Origin: Bin80 sp965203305
GTDB taxonomy: Bacteria > Bacteroidota > Rhodothermia > Rhodothermales > Bin80
Reading direction: 5' to 3'
Assembly (NCBI GenBank): GCA_965203305.1
Contig: OZ241874.1
Span: 3,596,001 to 3,660,000, forward strand
Length of the DNA: 64,000 bases
The translations under genes and the position numbers were made by a program. Shown piece by piece: positions 44,750 to 54,215 of this stretch. The notes under the pieces were generated by a model. It had not been told where the DNA came from, searched no databases, and saw only the letters and a list, made by a program, of their open reading frames with translations. Numbering within the stretch: position 1 is the first letter of the stretch; each line of letters starts with the position of its first letter.

Positions 44750-46066
44750 ATGAATGAAGTACACTTCACGACCTTTGCAGGCATTGACTGGGGGGCAGAA
44801 TCCCATCATGTCTGCGTGCATGACTCCGAGGGAACCCTCCTCGGAGAGAAGGCCTTTGCCCACTCCGGGAAAGGGCTAAGCGATATGGTGGACTGGATCC
44901 TGGACCGCGCCGGCTGTGATGCGTCCCGCATTGCGGTGGCCATTGAGATTCCGCATGGTCCGGTTGTGGATACCCTGATGGACCGGGGCTTCCAGATCGG
45001 AACCATCAATCCCAAGCAGTCAGATCGTTTTCGGGACCGATTCTCCCCCGCAGGGGCCAAGGATGACCGCAGGGATGCGCAGGTACCGGCCAGTGCTATC
45101 CGGACCGACCCGAAGTGCTTCCGCTGGCTGAAGCCGCTGAGTGAGCATACTGTCAGGTTGCGCGAACGCTCCCGCAGGACCGATCAACTGATCAAGCAAC
45201 GAACTGCGATCACCCATCAGATTCGACAACAGCTCCGGGGGTACTTCCCCCAGTTCCTGGACTTGGGCGGACATCTCTACGACGCATGGATTCTGGAACT
45301 CTGGAAGCTCATCCGTACCCCGAAAAGGGCGAAGAGAGTTCGCCTCGGCACGGTGGCCGCACTGATGAAAAAGCATCGGATCCGCCGGATTACCCCAGAA
45401 CAGGTCCTCCAGATGTTACGCAGTCCCTCCGTCCATGTGGCCATCGGGGTTACCGATGCTGCCGTGGATCATATTCTGGATTTGGTGGAGATGATGGCCG
45501 TGGTCAACAAACAGCTTCGCCGGGCGAATCAGGTCACGAAAGAGATCATCCAAAAGATGGAAGCAGGCGAGGCAACCGTTCTGGACGAGAACACTGCCCC
45601 CAGCGAAGCATCCGCAGAGACCTCTGCAGACGGGAACAACCAGGTCGAACCAGACCGCGACCACAACGATATTACCATCCTGCGCTCTATCCCGGGAGTC
45701 GGTATCCGAGTCCTGTCTACCCTCCTCTCCGAAGGCGGAAATCTCCTGGAAGAACGAAACTACAAAGCCTTGCGGTGTCTGGGCGGGGTCGCCCCGGTTA
45801 CCCGACGATCTGGAAAAACCATCTCCGTAATGCGACGACAAGCCATCCAGCACCGACTGTCCGATGCCATCTATCACTGGGCCAATGTAATCCTGCAACA
45901 CGATCCCATCAGTAAAGCCAAGTACCGGGCACTCCGAGCACGGGGACACTCACACGGACGAGCACTGCGAACAATCGGAGATCGACTCCTGGCAATCGCA
46001 TGTGCCATGCTACGGAATGGAACACTCTTTGACCCCAACCGGCAAAGCAGAGGGACGCAAACCTAA
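44750..46066 (+). CDS. IS110-family transposase (DEDD recombinase)
   Basis: 438 aa from ATG 44750 (MNEVHFTTFAGIDWGAESHHVC); an upstream in-frame start at 44708 lies in the candidate RNA. The N-terminal RuvC-like DEDD domain has GIDWG (first Asp near 12), EIPHGPVVDTL and DRFSPAGAKDDRRDA. The C-terminal Tnp_20 domain carries LRSIPGVGIRVLSTLL and GGVAPVTRRSGK, and holds the catalytic Ser of this family. It is complete and should be functional with its bridge RNA. One possible oddity is QVPASAIRTDPKC, where the dead copy reads VLASAIRTDPHC. Confidence 0.93.
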   Translation: MNEVHFTTFAGIDWGAESHHVCVHDSEGTLLGEKAFAHSGKGLSDMVDWILDRAGCDASRIAVAIEIPHGPVVDTLMDRGFQIGTINPKQSDRFRDRFSPAGAKDDRRDAQVPASAIRTDPKCFRWLKPLSEHTVRLRERSRRTDQLIKQRTAITHQIRQQLRGYFPQFLDLGGHLYDAWILELWKLIRTPKRAKRVRLGTVAALMKKHRIRRITPEQVLQMLRSPSVHVAIGVTDAAVDHILDLVEMMAVVNKQLRRANQVTKEIIQKMEAGEATVLDENTAPSEASAETSADGNNQVEPDRDHNDITILRSIPGVGIRVLSTLLSEGGNLLEERNYKALRCLGGVAPVTRRSGKTISVMRRQAIQHRLSDAIYHWANVILQHDPISKAKYRALRARGHSHGRALRTIGDRLLAIACAMLRNGTLFDPNRQSRGTQT

Positions 46067-46177
46067 GAAATTTTTCCCCCGAACAACAACGGAATCGCAC
46101 AGAAAACAGCTCATAAAATATGTATCAACTTTTTTCTGAAATCCGCCCACTTTTTACTTGCATAAATGGTAGAGAGT

Positions 46178-46195
46178 CCCCCCCCCCCCCCCCCC
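46178..46195 (+). repeat. C18 homopolymer before a CBM48 ORF
   Basis: Eighteen consecutive C, ending 7 bp before the ATG at 46203. An upstream ATG (46166: ATGGTAGAGAGT) reads into the tract. At 18 C it stops within 16 codons of the tract, but at 17 it would be in frame with the 46203 gene. The tract therefore sits at the ribosome-binding site or inside an alternative N-terminus. Exact length in raw reads is uncertain. Confidence 0.85.
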
Positions 46196-46202
46196 AAAAT
46201 AC

Positions 46203-46619
46203 ATGCCTATATGGTGCTACCATTCTGAAGCGACCATTTATGCTGTCAATTTCCAGAATGCACTGAATCAATGGGAAAAAATTTACGTAGACCAGCAAAC
46301 CATCTCACTTTCTGATCTGATGATTCTCAAGAAAACTAGCCCCAAAGGACGCTCGGTCCGTGTCACATTTGAACTCCCTCTGGAACAGGCACGACACAGT
46401 GCCTGTGTTGTTGGCAGTTTTAATAACTGGGATACCGCAGAGCATCCCATGGAGCGCAATGACTGCAGGGGAGTCTGGACAAAGTCACTCTCCTTCAAGC
46501 CGGGCACCCATATAGAGTTTCGCTATTTTGTGGACGGACACGAGTGGCAGAACGAGCCGCAGGCAGACTCGCAAGCTCCCAACCCGCACTATTCGGAAAA
46601 CAGCGTTCTGACGCTCTAG
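46203..46619 (+). CDS. Small CBM48/AMPK-type glycogen-binding domain protein
   Basis: 138 aa. Residues about 55-138 form a CBM48 (isoamylase N-terminal-like) domain: VRVTFELPLEQARHSACVVG, GSFNNWDTAEHPMERND, then FRYFVDGHEWQNEPQADSQA. Such domains bind glycogen or starch, and small single-domain forms occur in Bacteroidota. The first 40 residues are not family-like, so the start may instead be Met40 (46320), or an upstream ATG read through the C18 tract. The 3' end overlaps spmB by 4 bp on the opposite strand. Confidence 0.75.
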   Translation: MPIWCYHSEATIYAVNFQNALNQWEKIYVDQQTISLSDLMILKKTSPKGRSVRVTFELPLEQARHSACVVGSFNNWDTAEHPMERNDCRGVWTKSLSFKPGTHIEFRYFVDGHEWQNEPQADSQAPNPHYSENSVLTL

Positions 46620-47158
46620 CCGAACAGAAACAGGACAACATAGACGGCCGCAAACATGGCAAAAATGTCTGCGATCAGTCCTGCAGGCACAGCGTGCCGC
46701 GTTTTTCGGATGTTGACGGCTCCAAAGTATACTGCGATCACATAGAATGTGGTTTCGGTGGACCCGAACATGGTGGCCGCCATTTTGACGAAGATGGAAT
46801 CTTCGCCAAACTGGTTGATCATGTCAAGAATGATTCCGACAGATCCAGATCCTGTGAGCGGTCGCACAATTCCCATCGGGATTACTTCCGCAGGAATTCC
46901 GATCAATCCGACAGCGGGGCGAAGGAGATCCGTCAGGAAATCCATGGCCCCGCTTGCGCGAAACATCCCGATTGCGAACAGGATCGCAATCACATAGGGG
47001 ATGATCATCACAGCCACATGGAAGCCCTCTTTGGCTCCGTCCACGAAGACTTCATAAATGCGCACCTTGCGGATCATTCCATAGAGCGGAAAGCCTACCA
47101 AGATCGCTGGCAGGACCAGCGCAGATGCATAGTCCAGAAATACCTGCAGAATACTCAT
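46616..47158 (-). CDS. SpmB-like nucleoside-recognition membrane protein
   Basis: 180 aa with four to five transmembrane helices. VRPLTGSGSVGIILDMINQFGEDS and GSTETTFYVIAVYFGAVNIRKTRHA are the conserved spore-maturation protein B/Gate-domain blocks. It starts inside the last codons of the SpmA-like gene (4-bp overlap) and is cotranscribed with it. In non-sporulating Bacteroidota the pair is usually a single fused gene or an adjacent pair of unknown transport role. Here it is two genes. Confidence 0.87.
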   Translation of the reverse strand: MSILQVFLDYASALVLPAILVGFPLYGMIRKVRIYEVFVDGAKEGFHVAVMIIPYVIAILFAIGMFRASGAMDFLTDLLRPAVGLIGIPAEVIPMGIVRPLTGSGSVGIILDMINQFGEDSIFVKMAATMFGSTETTFYVIAVYFGAVNIRKTRHAVPAGLIADIFAMFAAVYVVLFLFG

Positions 47159-48105
47159 GTTGTGACCTCGCGGTAGCGTTTGAGTCGGCCCAGAAGTTTG
47201 ACGGCAGTAATGCCTACGGTCAGGGAGAGCACGGTTGTGATCAGGATAGAGAAGAACAGCTGGTTGATTTGCAGTCCCATGATGGCAACCAGTGTGACTG
47301 GAGGCATGATCTGTACGCTGGCGGTGTTCATGGCAAGCAGCATCACCATGGGATCGGTCGCGGTGTCTTCGGTTTCATTGAGTGTCTGGAGTTCCTGCAT
47401 GGCTTTGATGCCAAGCGGGGTAGCAGCATTGCCCATCCCCAGCATGTTTGCCGACAGGTTCAGCACGATCAGTCCGAGTGCAGGATGATCTTTCGGTACT
47501 TTTGGAAACAGTGGCCGAATGAGAGGCTGGGTGAACCGGACCAGTGCCTGTAGCATGCCAGAAGCTTCTGCGATCTTCAGGAGTCCCATCCAGAGTCCCA
47601 GCCCGCCGATCAGTCCAAGAGCCAGCGTCACAGCCGTTTCTGCAAAGTCCAGTGCAGCGGCGGCAATTGCATTCATCTTGACCCAGCGTACGGGCCGGAA
47701 TGTGACAGTCGTTCTCCACTCCGTATCAGCGGGCATTCCGCTTACACTGCCCCGGCAGTCATTTTGCCCTGTTTGATCACAGACAGTTTTTAGAGGTTCG
47801 GAAAGAGAGGCTTCCTCGGCAAACCGAAGTTCGCGTCCCGCGGAGGTCTGCAACAGCACACCGGACCAGGTACTCCCGGTCATGGAGCTGTCCCCGTAAT
47901 GGGTTGCAAGATCTCCACTCAGAAGCTGCACGCTCACTGGCTGTCGGAGAGCTTCTGCGCTGTAGCCAGAGTCAAATATGACGGTTACAGGAAGAGGCTT
48001 GTCATTTCGGTAGGTATCTCGCGCAAAATCATGGAAATCGCTCGCAAGAGCGAATACGAGACTCAAGACGATAAGTCCGCCCCAGATATAGTTTAGCATA
48101 GGCAC
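47155..48105 (-). CDS. SpmA-like nucleoside-recognition membrane protein
   Basis: 316 aa. Helices at both ends frame a periplasmic region of about 120 residues inserted after the first helix. The second half has GLWMGLLKIAEASGMLQALVR, NLSANMLGMGNAATPLGIKAM and PPVTLVAIMG, the SpmA signature. It begins upstream of and overlaps SpmB by 4 bp. Role unknown in this group; both resemble gated nucleoside-transporter halves. Confidence 0.87.
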   Translation of the reverse strand: MPMLNYIWGGLIVLSLVFALASDFHDFARDTYRNDKPLPVTVIFDSGYSAEALRQPVSVQLLSGDLATHYGDSSMTGSTWSGVLLQTSAGRELRFAEEASLSEPLKTVCDQTGQNDCRGSVSGMPADTEWRTTVTFRPVRWVKMNAIAAAALDFAETAVTLALGLIGGLGLWMGLLKIAEASGMLQALVRFTQPLIRPLFPKVPKDHPALGLIVLNLSANMLGMGNAATPLGIKAMQELQTLNETEDTATDPMVMLLAMNTASVQIMPPVTLVAIMGLQINQLFFSILITTVLSLTVGITAVKLLGRLKRYREVTT

Positions 48106-48183
48106 ACAGGCTTGAAAAAGAACGGAAATGTCTCCCCTTGAACAAGACTGCCAATGGCTGCTGTCCTCAGGAAAGGATAACGA

Positions 48184-50052
48184 TCATTGCGCATTGGACT
48201 GTTCCTGAAAATACTTCTGGATATCTTTTGCCAGAGAGGGGCCGACAATGTTCTTTACTTCCTTTTCATCGGCATTCCGGACTCTGCGAACGGATCCGAA
48301 GGCACGAATCAGTTTCTGTACGGTTTTGGGGCCGACACCGGGAATATTTAACAGCTCCGAATGCAACAGCCTGGTTTTGCGCTGTTTGCGCTGAATGTTC
48401 ACGGCAAACCGGTGTGCTTCGTCCCGAACTCGCTGGATCAGTTGCAGGGAGGCACTCTGCTTTGCAATGTGATACGGATCCTTGTCATCTGGGAAATAGA
48501 CCTCTTCCAGACGCTTGGACAGCCCCACCACGGGGAATTTTCCATAGGTGTCTGTTTCTTTCAGGGCTTTGATGGCACTGGAGAGCTGTCCTTTCCCGCC
48601 ATCAACAACGACCAGATCCGGCCACGGACCATCTTCATCCCGAATCCGGCGAAATCGACGACGAACGGCCTCTTCCATGGAGAGAAAATCATCCGGCTTG
48701 CCATCAGGGACGCTTCGAATTTTGTAACTGCGGTAGTCGCTCTTGCGGGGACGGCCATTATGAAATACAATGCAGGATGCTACCGTGCCGGTTCCGCCCA
48801 GATGGGATATGTCAAAGCATTCAATTCTTCGGGGCAATTTTTCCAGTCGCAGATCGGTTTTCAGTGTTTTTACGGCAAACGGAATACGATCTTCTCCACG
48901 CTTCAGCAGCTCAAGTTTGTATTCTCCGAGGAGCAGGTCTGCATTTGCCTGGACCATTCGCATGAGTTCTGCTTTCTGTCCACGCTGTGGGGTATGAAGC
49001 AGAACTTTCTTTCCCCGCTGTCTGCTCAGAAATTCCGTCAGTGTATCAGGCTCGGCAGTTGAGGTGCACAGGAAGACTTCTTCGGGGAAGAATGCGGCTT
49101 GGGTATAGTAGTTTTCGAGGTAGCGTTGCATCAGCACCTCATCCTCGTGCCCGTCAATCTGGCGCATAATCTTGTGCTCGCGTCCAATGATCTTTCCCTC
49201 TCGCACTTTGAAGCAGACTCCTACGGCAGCATTTTCGTCCCGTGCGGTGGCAAGGGCAAACAGGTCGCGGTCTACGAGAGTTGTGGTGACGACTTTCTGG
49301 CGTTGCGCATAGGTTTCAATAGCATCAATCTGATTCCGAAGGCGAGCAGCCTCTTCATACTGCTGCTCATCACTGACCTTTTCCATCATCTTCTGGAGCG
49401 TCTGCCTCAGTGCGCTTGTATGTCCCTTGAGGAGCATTTCCACTTGGGAAACAGTCTCCTCATATGATTCGGAAGACTGATAGCCTACGCAAGGGCCCTC
49501 ACATTTTTTTATATGAAATTCCAGGCAGGTCTGATATTTGCCTCGCGAGATTGGTTCGGGTGACAGGTCCAGCGAACATGTGCGAAGTTTGAAGACGGAC
49601 CGGATGACTCCCAGTGCCCGCCGCATTGTCGGGACATCTGTGTAGGGACCAAAGTATCTAGAGCCGTCCTTCAGGATACGCCTTGTTGTGAAAATTCGCG
49701 GAAATGGTTCGTTCTTGATGCAGATATAAGGGTATGTCTTGTCGTCCCGCAGATTGATGTTGTAGCGGGGTTTTCGTTCCTTGATCAGATTATTCTCAAG
49801 GATAAGGGCTTCTGCTTCGTTATCCGTCACGATCACCTGTACATCCACCGCTTTTGCCACTAGGAGCTTTATGCGTCCCTGCAACTGTGCATCCTTGCGC
49901 AAATAGGAACGAACTCGACTCCGCAGGTTCTTGGCCTTGCCGATATAGAGAGGTTTCTTGTCCTGATCCAGAAACTGGTATACTCCACAACAGGTTGGCA
50001 ACTCGGATACTTTCGTCCGAAGAGCTTCCTGACTGCTAGCAGATTTACCCAT
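48184..50052 (-). CDS. uvrC: UvrABC excinuclease subunit C
   Basis: 622 aa. GIY-YIG nuclease (about 20-98, GVYQF and PLYIGKAKNLRSRVRSYLR) makes the 3' incision. A UVR motif follows (about 205-245). Next comes the RNase H-like C-terminal nuclease (IECFDISHLGGTGTVASC, VVDGGKGQLSSA) for the 5' incision, and a helix-hairpin-helix end (NIPGVGPKTVQKLIRAFGS). All domains are present, so nucleotide-excision repair should be functional. The ATG overlaps the end of the epimerase gene by 8 bp, so the two are coupled. Confidence 0.97.
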   Translation of the reverse strand: MGKSASSQEALRTKVSELPTCCGVYQFLDQDKKPLYIGKAKNLRSRVRSYLRKDAQLQGRIKLLVAKAVDVQVIVTDNEAEALILENNLIKERKPRYNINLRDDKTYPYICIKNEPFPRIFTTRRILKDGSRYFGPYTDVPTMRRALGVIRSVFKLRTCSLDLSPEPISRGKYQTCLEFHIKKCEGPCVGYQSSESYEETVSQVEMLLKGHTSALRQTLQKMMEKVSDEQQYEEAARLRNQIDAIETYAQRQKVVTTTLVDRDLFALATARDENAAVGVCFKVREGKIIGREHKIMRQIDGHEDEVLMQRYLENYYTQAAFFPEEVFLCTSTAEPDTLTEFLSRQRGKKVLLHTPQRGQKAELMRMVQANADLLLGEYKLELLKRGEDRIPFAVKTLKTDLRLEKLPRRIECFDISHLGGTGTVASCIVFHNGRPRKSDYRSYKIRSVPDGKPDDFLSMEEAVRRRFRRIRDEDGPWPDLVVVDGGKGQLSSAIKALKETDTYGKFPVVGLSKRLEEVYFPDDKDPYHIAKQSASLQLIQRVRDEAHRFAVNIQRKQRKTRLLHSELLNIPGVGPKTVQKLIRAFGSVRRVRNADEKEVKNIVGPSLAKDIQKYFQEQSNAQ

Positions 50053-50791
50053 TGTCCAATGATGCCCAGAAATTCAGCAAAACTGCCGGGAGGCATCTAA
50101 GTTGTGAACTCTCTGGAAGGGTAATCAGCTGAGCACTGGTCCACTGCTCCTGCAGTGCGTATGCATCTTTGGATGCTGCGCTGATTTCGCTGATCAAAAT
50201 TGGTACAGAGGGAGGGACAAGCTCTTTTTGAGACAGTTGGCGAGAAGTGTTATGAACCACAAGGCTTTGGCATATCTGAGGCAGAGCACCGCCTGTTACG
50301 ACATGTCCAGGAGATTCGCCAGGGGAAATGCAGTATCCAGTTGTTTGCATGATCTGTTCTAACTCCGTACAAGACGTAAACTGGACGGAATACTGGTTAT
50401 TGGGCTGACAGAATTCCACCAGGATTCCGCAGGTTTGTTTTGGATGCAGGAAAAATATGGAGTTTCCACCAGCACCGCGAACGGGAGTTTCGGTCAGCGG
50501 CTGAAACCCCGCTGCCTGCATGCGCTCAAGGTGCAGTTGTGCATCGGCTACCCTGAATGCAATGTGATGAAGACCTTCCCCATGTTTTGAGAGATACCGT
50601 GCTACGGCAGAACTTGCATCCAGAGATTCGAGAACTTCCAGATGTGTGTCACTGCCATAGAACCGAACACGGATACCCTGTTGATCTACATTCTCTGGCA
50701 GGGCAGGTGCAGCATGTGCAAGCCTTGACAGCAGGCCCTCTATAGCCATGCCGTCGTGCACAGCGACACCAATATGATCTACAGGCAGCAT
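50045..50791 (-). CDS. Methylmalonyl-CoA epimerase-like VOC protein with C-terminal extension
   Basis: 248 aa. The first 135 residues are a VOC fold with the epimerase pattern: HIGVAV (5-10), RFYGSDTHLEVLES, GEGLHHIAFRVAD (His metal ligand) and ILVEFCQP (Glu ligand). It probably interconverts the (R) and (S) forms of methylmalonyl-CoA. The last 110 residues are not family-like; no known domain was recognised in them. It overlaps uvrC by 8 bp, and the extension ends there. The catalytic domain alone would be a normal-length epimerase. Confidence 0.75.
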   Translation of the reverse strand: MLPVDHIGVAVHDGMAIEGLLSRLAHAAPALPENVDQQGIRVRFYGSDTHLEVLESLDASSAVARYLSKHGEGLHHIAFRVADAQLHLERMQAAGFQPLTETPVRGAGGNSIFFLHPKQTCGILVEFCQPNNQYSVQFTSCTELEQIMQTTGYCISPGESPGHVVTGGALPQICQSLVVHNTSRQLSQKELVPPSVPILISEISAASKDAYALQEQWTSAQLITLPESSQLRCLPAVLLNFWASLDNG

Positions 50792-51062
50792 GAGGTATCA
50801 AAGCAGATGTCCACAAGTTAACGCTGAAGAATCAGAATTGCGTCAGAACAAGAACAAGATCCTGGAGCAGGATGGCTAATTGGGCGGCTGAGCGTGCCCT
50901 GTTTTCACTTGTACGCAAGTACTCTGTTCGGAATCATGAACACGGGAATAGAGCCGGAAATCTCTGATCATCTCCTCTGCCTGTCTCAAACAGAACCATG
51001 TCCGAGCCCGCGGGTTTAGTGACAACAGTGCAGTAATATCACATATTCATTCTAACTTTCCA

Positions 51063-51329
51063 ATGACTCCCTACCACATTATCGGACTTGTAGCAATCAC
51101 TGCTATTGGTGTTTTGACATGGCTTTGGTATCGTATCTGGGGAAGAAATCTTCACCCCCAACATAGACTTCTGGTGGTTTCAATCGGAGCAATGTGTATG
51201 GCGTTACTTCTGTTTTTTGGAAATCCAGCAAATGCGTCTGTAACGGTTCCTTTGATGGCAGTCATATTCACAGCATCCTTCTTTCTGGCATACCAGAGAT
51301 TCAGAAAATATGCAGAAATTCATCAATGA
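51063..51329 (+). CDS. Small membrane protein
   Basis: 88 aa with two to three transmembrane helices (about 5-23, 36-53, 60-77) and basic ends. No family was recognised. Its stop overlaps the start of the Sel1 protein gene (ATGA), which suggests translational coupling. It follows an intergenic region of 271 bp in which nothing was seen. Confidence 0.6.
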   Translation: MTPYHIIGLVAITAIGVLTWLWYRIWGRNLHPQHRLLVVSIGAMCMALLLFFGNPANASVTVPLMAVIFTASFFLAYQRFRKYAEIHQ

Positions 51330-52765
51330 GTGATAGGGGGATAACTTTGCACTGTACTGTACCCAGATACATGACGAAGAGAGAGAAACCATACCGGAGC
51401 ATAGAGGATCGCCATAGTGCGAGGAGTGAACGGTCGGGAAATAAGTCCCAGATAAAACTCTGTGCCAGAAGATTGTTCGGAGTATTTTCCGCTCTGTGTC
51501 TTTGTCTTGCACAAATCGCTTTTACCCAGGAAATTCCATTCTTGGAAGAGGCCAAAAAAGGAAATCCAAAAGCCCAGTTTGACTTGGGGAAGAGGATGAT
51601 GGTAGATGGATTGCAAGAAGAGGGGGTGGAGTGGATTACCAAGGCCGCGGAGCAGGGATTGGCAGATGCACAATTCTATTTGGGTGAGATGGGAATAAAG
51701 CCGCGGAGGTGGTATAAAAGAGCCGCGGAGCAGGGACATGTGGAAGCAATCTTTGAAGTGGGGATGACGGAGTATAAGCGAGGGAATCTCCGGGTGGGGG
51801 TGAAGATGCTGGCAAGAGCCGCCGCAGAGAGGCATGCGGAAGCAATGTTTCAGTTGGGGAATATATCAGACGGAGATCAAGTTAGGGAATGGTTCAGACA
51901 AGCAGCAGAGCATGGGCATGCGGAAGCCCAATTTATAATGGGGTCAAAATATTCCAGTGGGAATGGTGGGAAACAGGATAGTCTCGAGATGTTCCGATGG
52001 TATCATCTGTCCGCAAAACAAGGCTGGAGGCCGGCTCAAATAGAACTCGGACAGATGTACATGTATGGGATGGGGGTCACGGAAGATCCTGCAGAAGCGT
52101 ATCAATGGTTCTCCCTTGCAGGGGAGGCGAAGTTTCTGGAATTTCTTCAGTCAGCAATGCTTCCCTCAGAGGTAGAGGCAGTAGAGATGCGACTAGACTC
52201 GTTGCAGCAGGGCTTCGCTTCACTGAAGAATTCGCAAGGGGTGCAGTTGGAATTCACATGCAGTGAGAAAGGGTTGCGAATGTGGGTCCGAGATTTTCCC
52301 GCCATTGCTCCGCCCGGATGGAGGCTTATACAATTTAGGTTAGATGAGGGTGAATGGTCTCAGCTTATGGTGGGCAGGGTGGTGTCCTTGTCTGATGAAG
52401 AGTTAGTTCTTAGCATCACGGGAGCAGACATGGCGGGGAAACAGCAATTCGTAGCGGGAATGGTTGCCAAAGCACATTTTCCTGACTCTGATCTACTGGG
52501 ATATCTGGATGACAGCATCGTGGACGGGATTTCTGATACGGAGTTTGTTTCCCCAGAGGAGTTAGCGGGGAATCCGTTTACTGTCAACCCGCCTCAGCGA
52601 TGGGTGCACGAATATCTGGAATTCAAGGTACTGGCTTCTCCCTATGGAGAGACAATGCATACTCTGCGGTGGGAATTGGCAGGAGGGCTGAGAAGTTTTC
52701 TTGTAAAATGCAGACTTATACAAAAGCTTCAGGACTTGGGCGTGAAAGTTCCGAATCTCCCATAG
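51326..52765 (+). CDS. Secreted Sel1-repeat protein
   Basis: 479 aa from ATG 51326; ATG 51371 is an alternative. A signal-like hydrophobic segment (LFGVFSALCLCLAQIAFTQ) ends near residue 70. Five to six Sel1 repeats follow (about 75-270): AEQGLADAQFYLG, AEQGHVEAIFEVG, AAERHAEAMFQLG, AEHGHAEAQFIMG and SAKQGWRPAQIELG. The remaining 200 residues are beta-rich and unrecognised. Sel1 repeats mediate protein-protein contacts. The gene ends 20 bp before a MITE remnant. Confidence 0.8.
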   Translation: MSDRGITLHCTVPRYMTKREKPYRSIEDRHSARSERSGNKSQIKLCARRLFGVFSALCLCLAQIAFTQEIPFLEEAKKGNPKAQFDLGKRMMVDGLQEEGVEWITKAAEQGLADAQFYLGEMGIKPRRWYKRAAEQGHVEAIFEVGMTEYKRGNLRVGVKMLARAAAERHAEAMFQLGNISDGDQVREWFRQAAEHGHAEAQFIMGSKYSSGNGGKQDSLEMFRWYHLSAKQGWRPAQIELGQMYMYGMGVTEDPAEAYQWFSLAGEAKFLEFLQSAMLPSEVEAVEMRLDSLQQGFASLKNSQGVQLEFTCSEKGLRMWVRDFPAIAPPGWRLIQFRLDEGEWSQLMVGRVVSLSDEELVLSITGADMAGKQQFVAGMVAKAHFPDSDLLGYLDDSIVDGISDTEFVSPEELAGNPFTVNPPQRWVHEYLEFKVLASPYGETMHTLRWELAGGLRSFLVKCRLIQKLQDLGVKVPNLP

Positions 52766-52785
52766 CTGACGAATACCATAATCGC

Positions 52786-53005
52786 CCCACAGCGTCATGT
52801 ATGGCGCGATTCAGATGCTCGTTCGCTATGAGAGATTCGGGGAAATCTTGCACGAAGATTGCATGTTTATGGATGCTGTTCGGGGATTTCATGCTCCAAT
52901 GCGCTAAAGGGCTTCCATCTTCGTCAGGAAAAATACCAAAAAATATCTCCAAAAACCCCTCTGGAACCCCATAAATCGCTATATTTGGCATTTTCGGACG
53001 GACAC
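52786..53005. mobile_element. MITE remnant, left-truncated
   Basis: About 220 bp matching the interior and right half of the 288-bp MITE at 37202, starting at CCCCACAGCGTCATGTATGG. The right end CGGACGGACAC is preserved and is followed by TATATA, while the left end and its flank are missing. The conserved minus-strand frame (HKHAIFVQDF, ESLIANEHLNRAIHDAVG) is also present here. It ends 15 bp before the methyltransferase start, so its end may supply that gene's promoter or replace it. Confidence 0.8.
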
Positions 53006-54215
53006 TATATAAGCCCCACCATGTCATCACTTACTCATAGAACTGGTACTCTCGAATTGACGGGAGAAATTCCCACAGACCTGCGAGTCCAGAATGGGGA
53101 CAGATTTCTGTTTATCAGCAGTGACCAAAGGGCATTTACTCATGGAATTCACAAGTATCCCGCAAAATTCTTCCCGGAACTCCCCCGGTGGCTCATTGAG
53201 CGATATTCTTCAAGCGGAGACATTATCCTTGATCCGTTCATGGGGAGCGGAACCACCAATGTAGAAACGGCTCTACTGGGGCGGGAAAGTATCGGGATTG
53301 ATGTAGACCCATTCTCCCGTATGCTTGCCCGCGTCAAAACAACCCCCCTTTCCGATGATGAACTGCAATATGCATGGAAAATTGTCCAGTCCCATGTTCA
53401 GGACTATACGGAGCCCAAACACATGCGAGGAGTCCCTGATTTCCCGTATCGGGACAACTGGTTCCAGCCATTTATGCTCAAGGAAATGGCACATATCAGA
53501 ACAGGAATTGAGAATCTGGATGTCAGGGAACCCGTCAAGAACTTCTTTCGAATATGCTTCTCTTCCATCATCCGGCAGGTGTCCGAAGCAGATAATAATT
53601 GCACCCGTACAGTCATTCGCAAGAAGCTGAACAAAAAAGTACTCCCAGAAATGGGAATTCGCCTTTTTCTTCGCAAATCCGAACACGCCATGGCAGGCAT
53701 GAAGTCTTTTGTGGAAGGATGGCGTGGTGGGCTTGTCTCCATTCCTGACGCAGGCGATGCCAGGAAGATGCCCATGATTCAAGACGATACGATAGACCTG
53801 GCACTCACCTCGCCCCCCTATGCCAATGCGGTAGACTATCCCCGCACACACCAACTGGAACTGTACTGGCTGGGACTGGCGGATGGATCGTTGCAGCCCC
53901 TCAAAAGGAAGCATGTGGGGACGGAAACCGTGACCGCGAAAGAATAGTATCCGTCCGAACAGCCTCCATATAAGCTGTCAGGGGGGATACGTTGGTATGG
54001 TGGATTTGTGCCTTCCTGAGTCCACTCTGTGACCGAGGGGTGGTCGTGTTATCGGTCTGCGGGTTCTTCTGGCAGTCTGTTGTCTCTTCGTGATTCCATG
54101 CCGGGGATTTTTCCTGGAAGCTGGAGTAGCTGTATTGGAAGGGGATCTTGGGTGGGGATGGATTCACGAACAGTATTTATATTTATGTTGCATAAATTTG
54201 CACTTTTAGTATTTT

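Larger units (their letters stand above)
44396..46090 (+). mobile_element. IS110-family element, apparently intact
   Basis: The left end, from TATCTTTAATAAGGTACTA (44402) onward, matches the dead copy at 36174. About 350 bp of noncoding DNA precede a complete transposase (44750-46066). It is inserted into another transposase remnant. The right end is set only approximately at 46090, because the sequence after the stop has no second copy for comparison. The uninterrupted frame and covarying RNA suggest recent activity. Confidence 0.78.
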
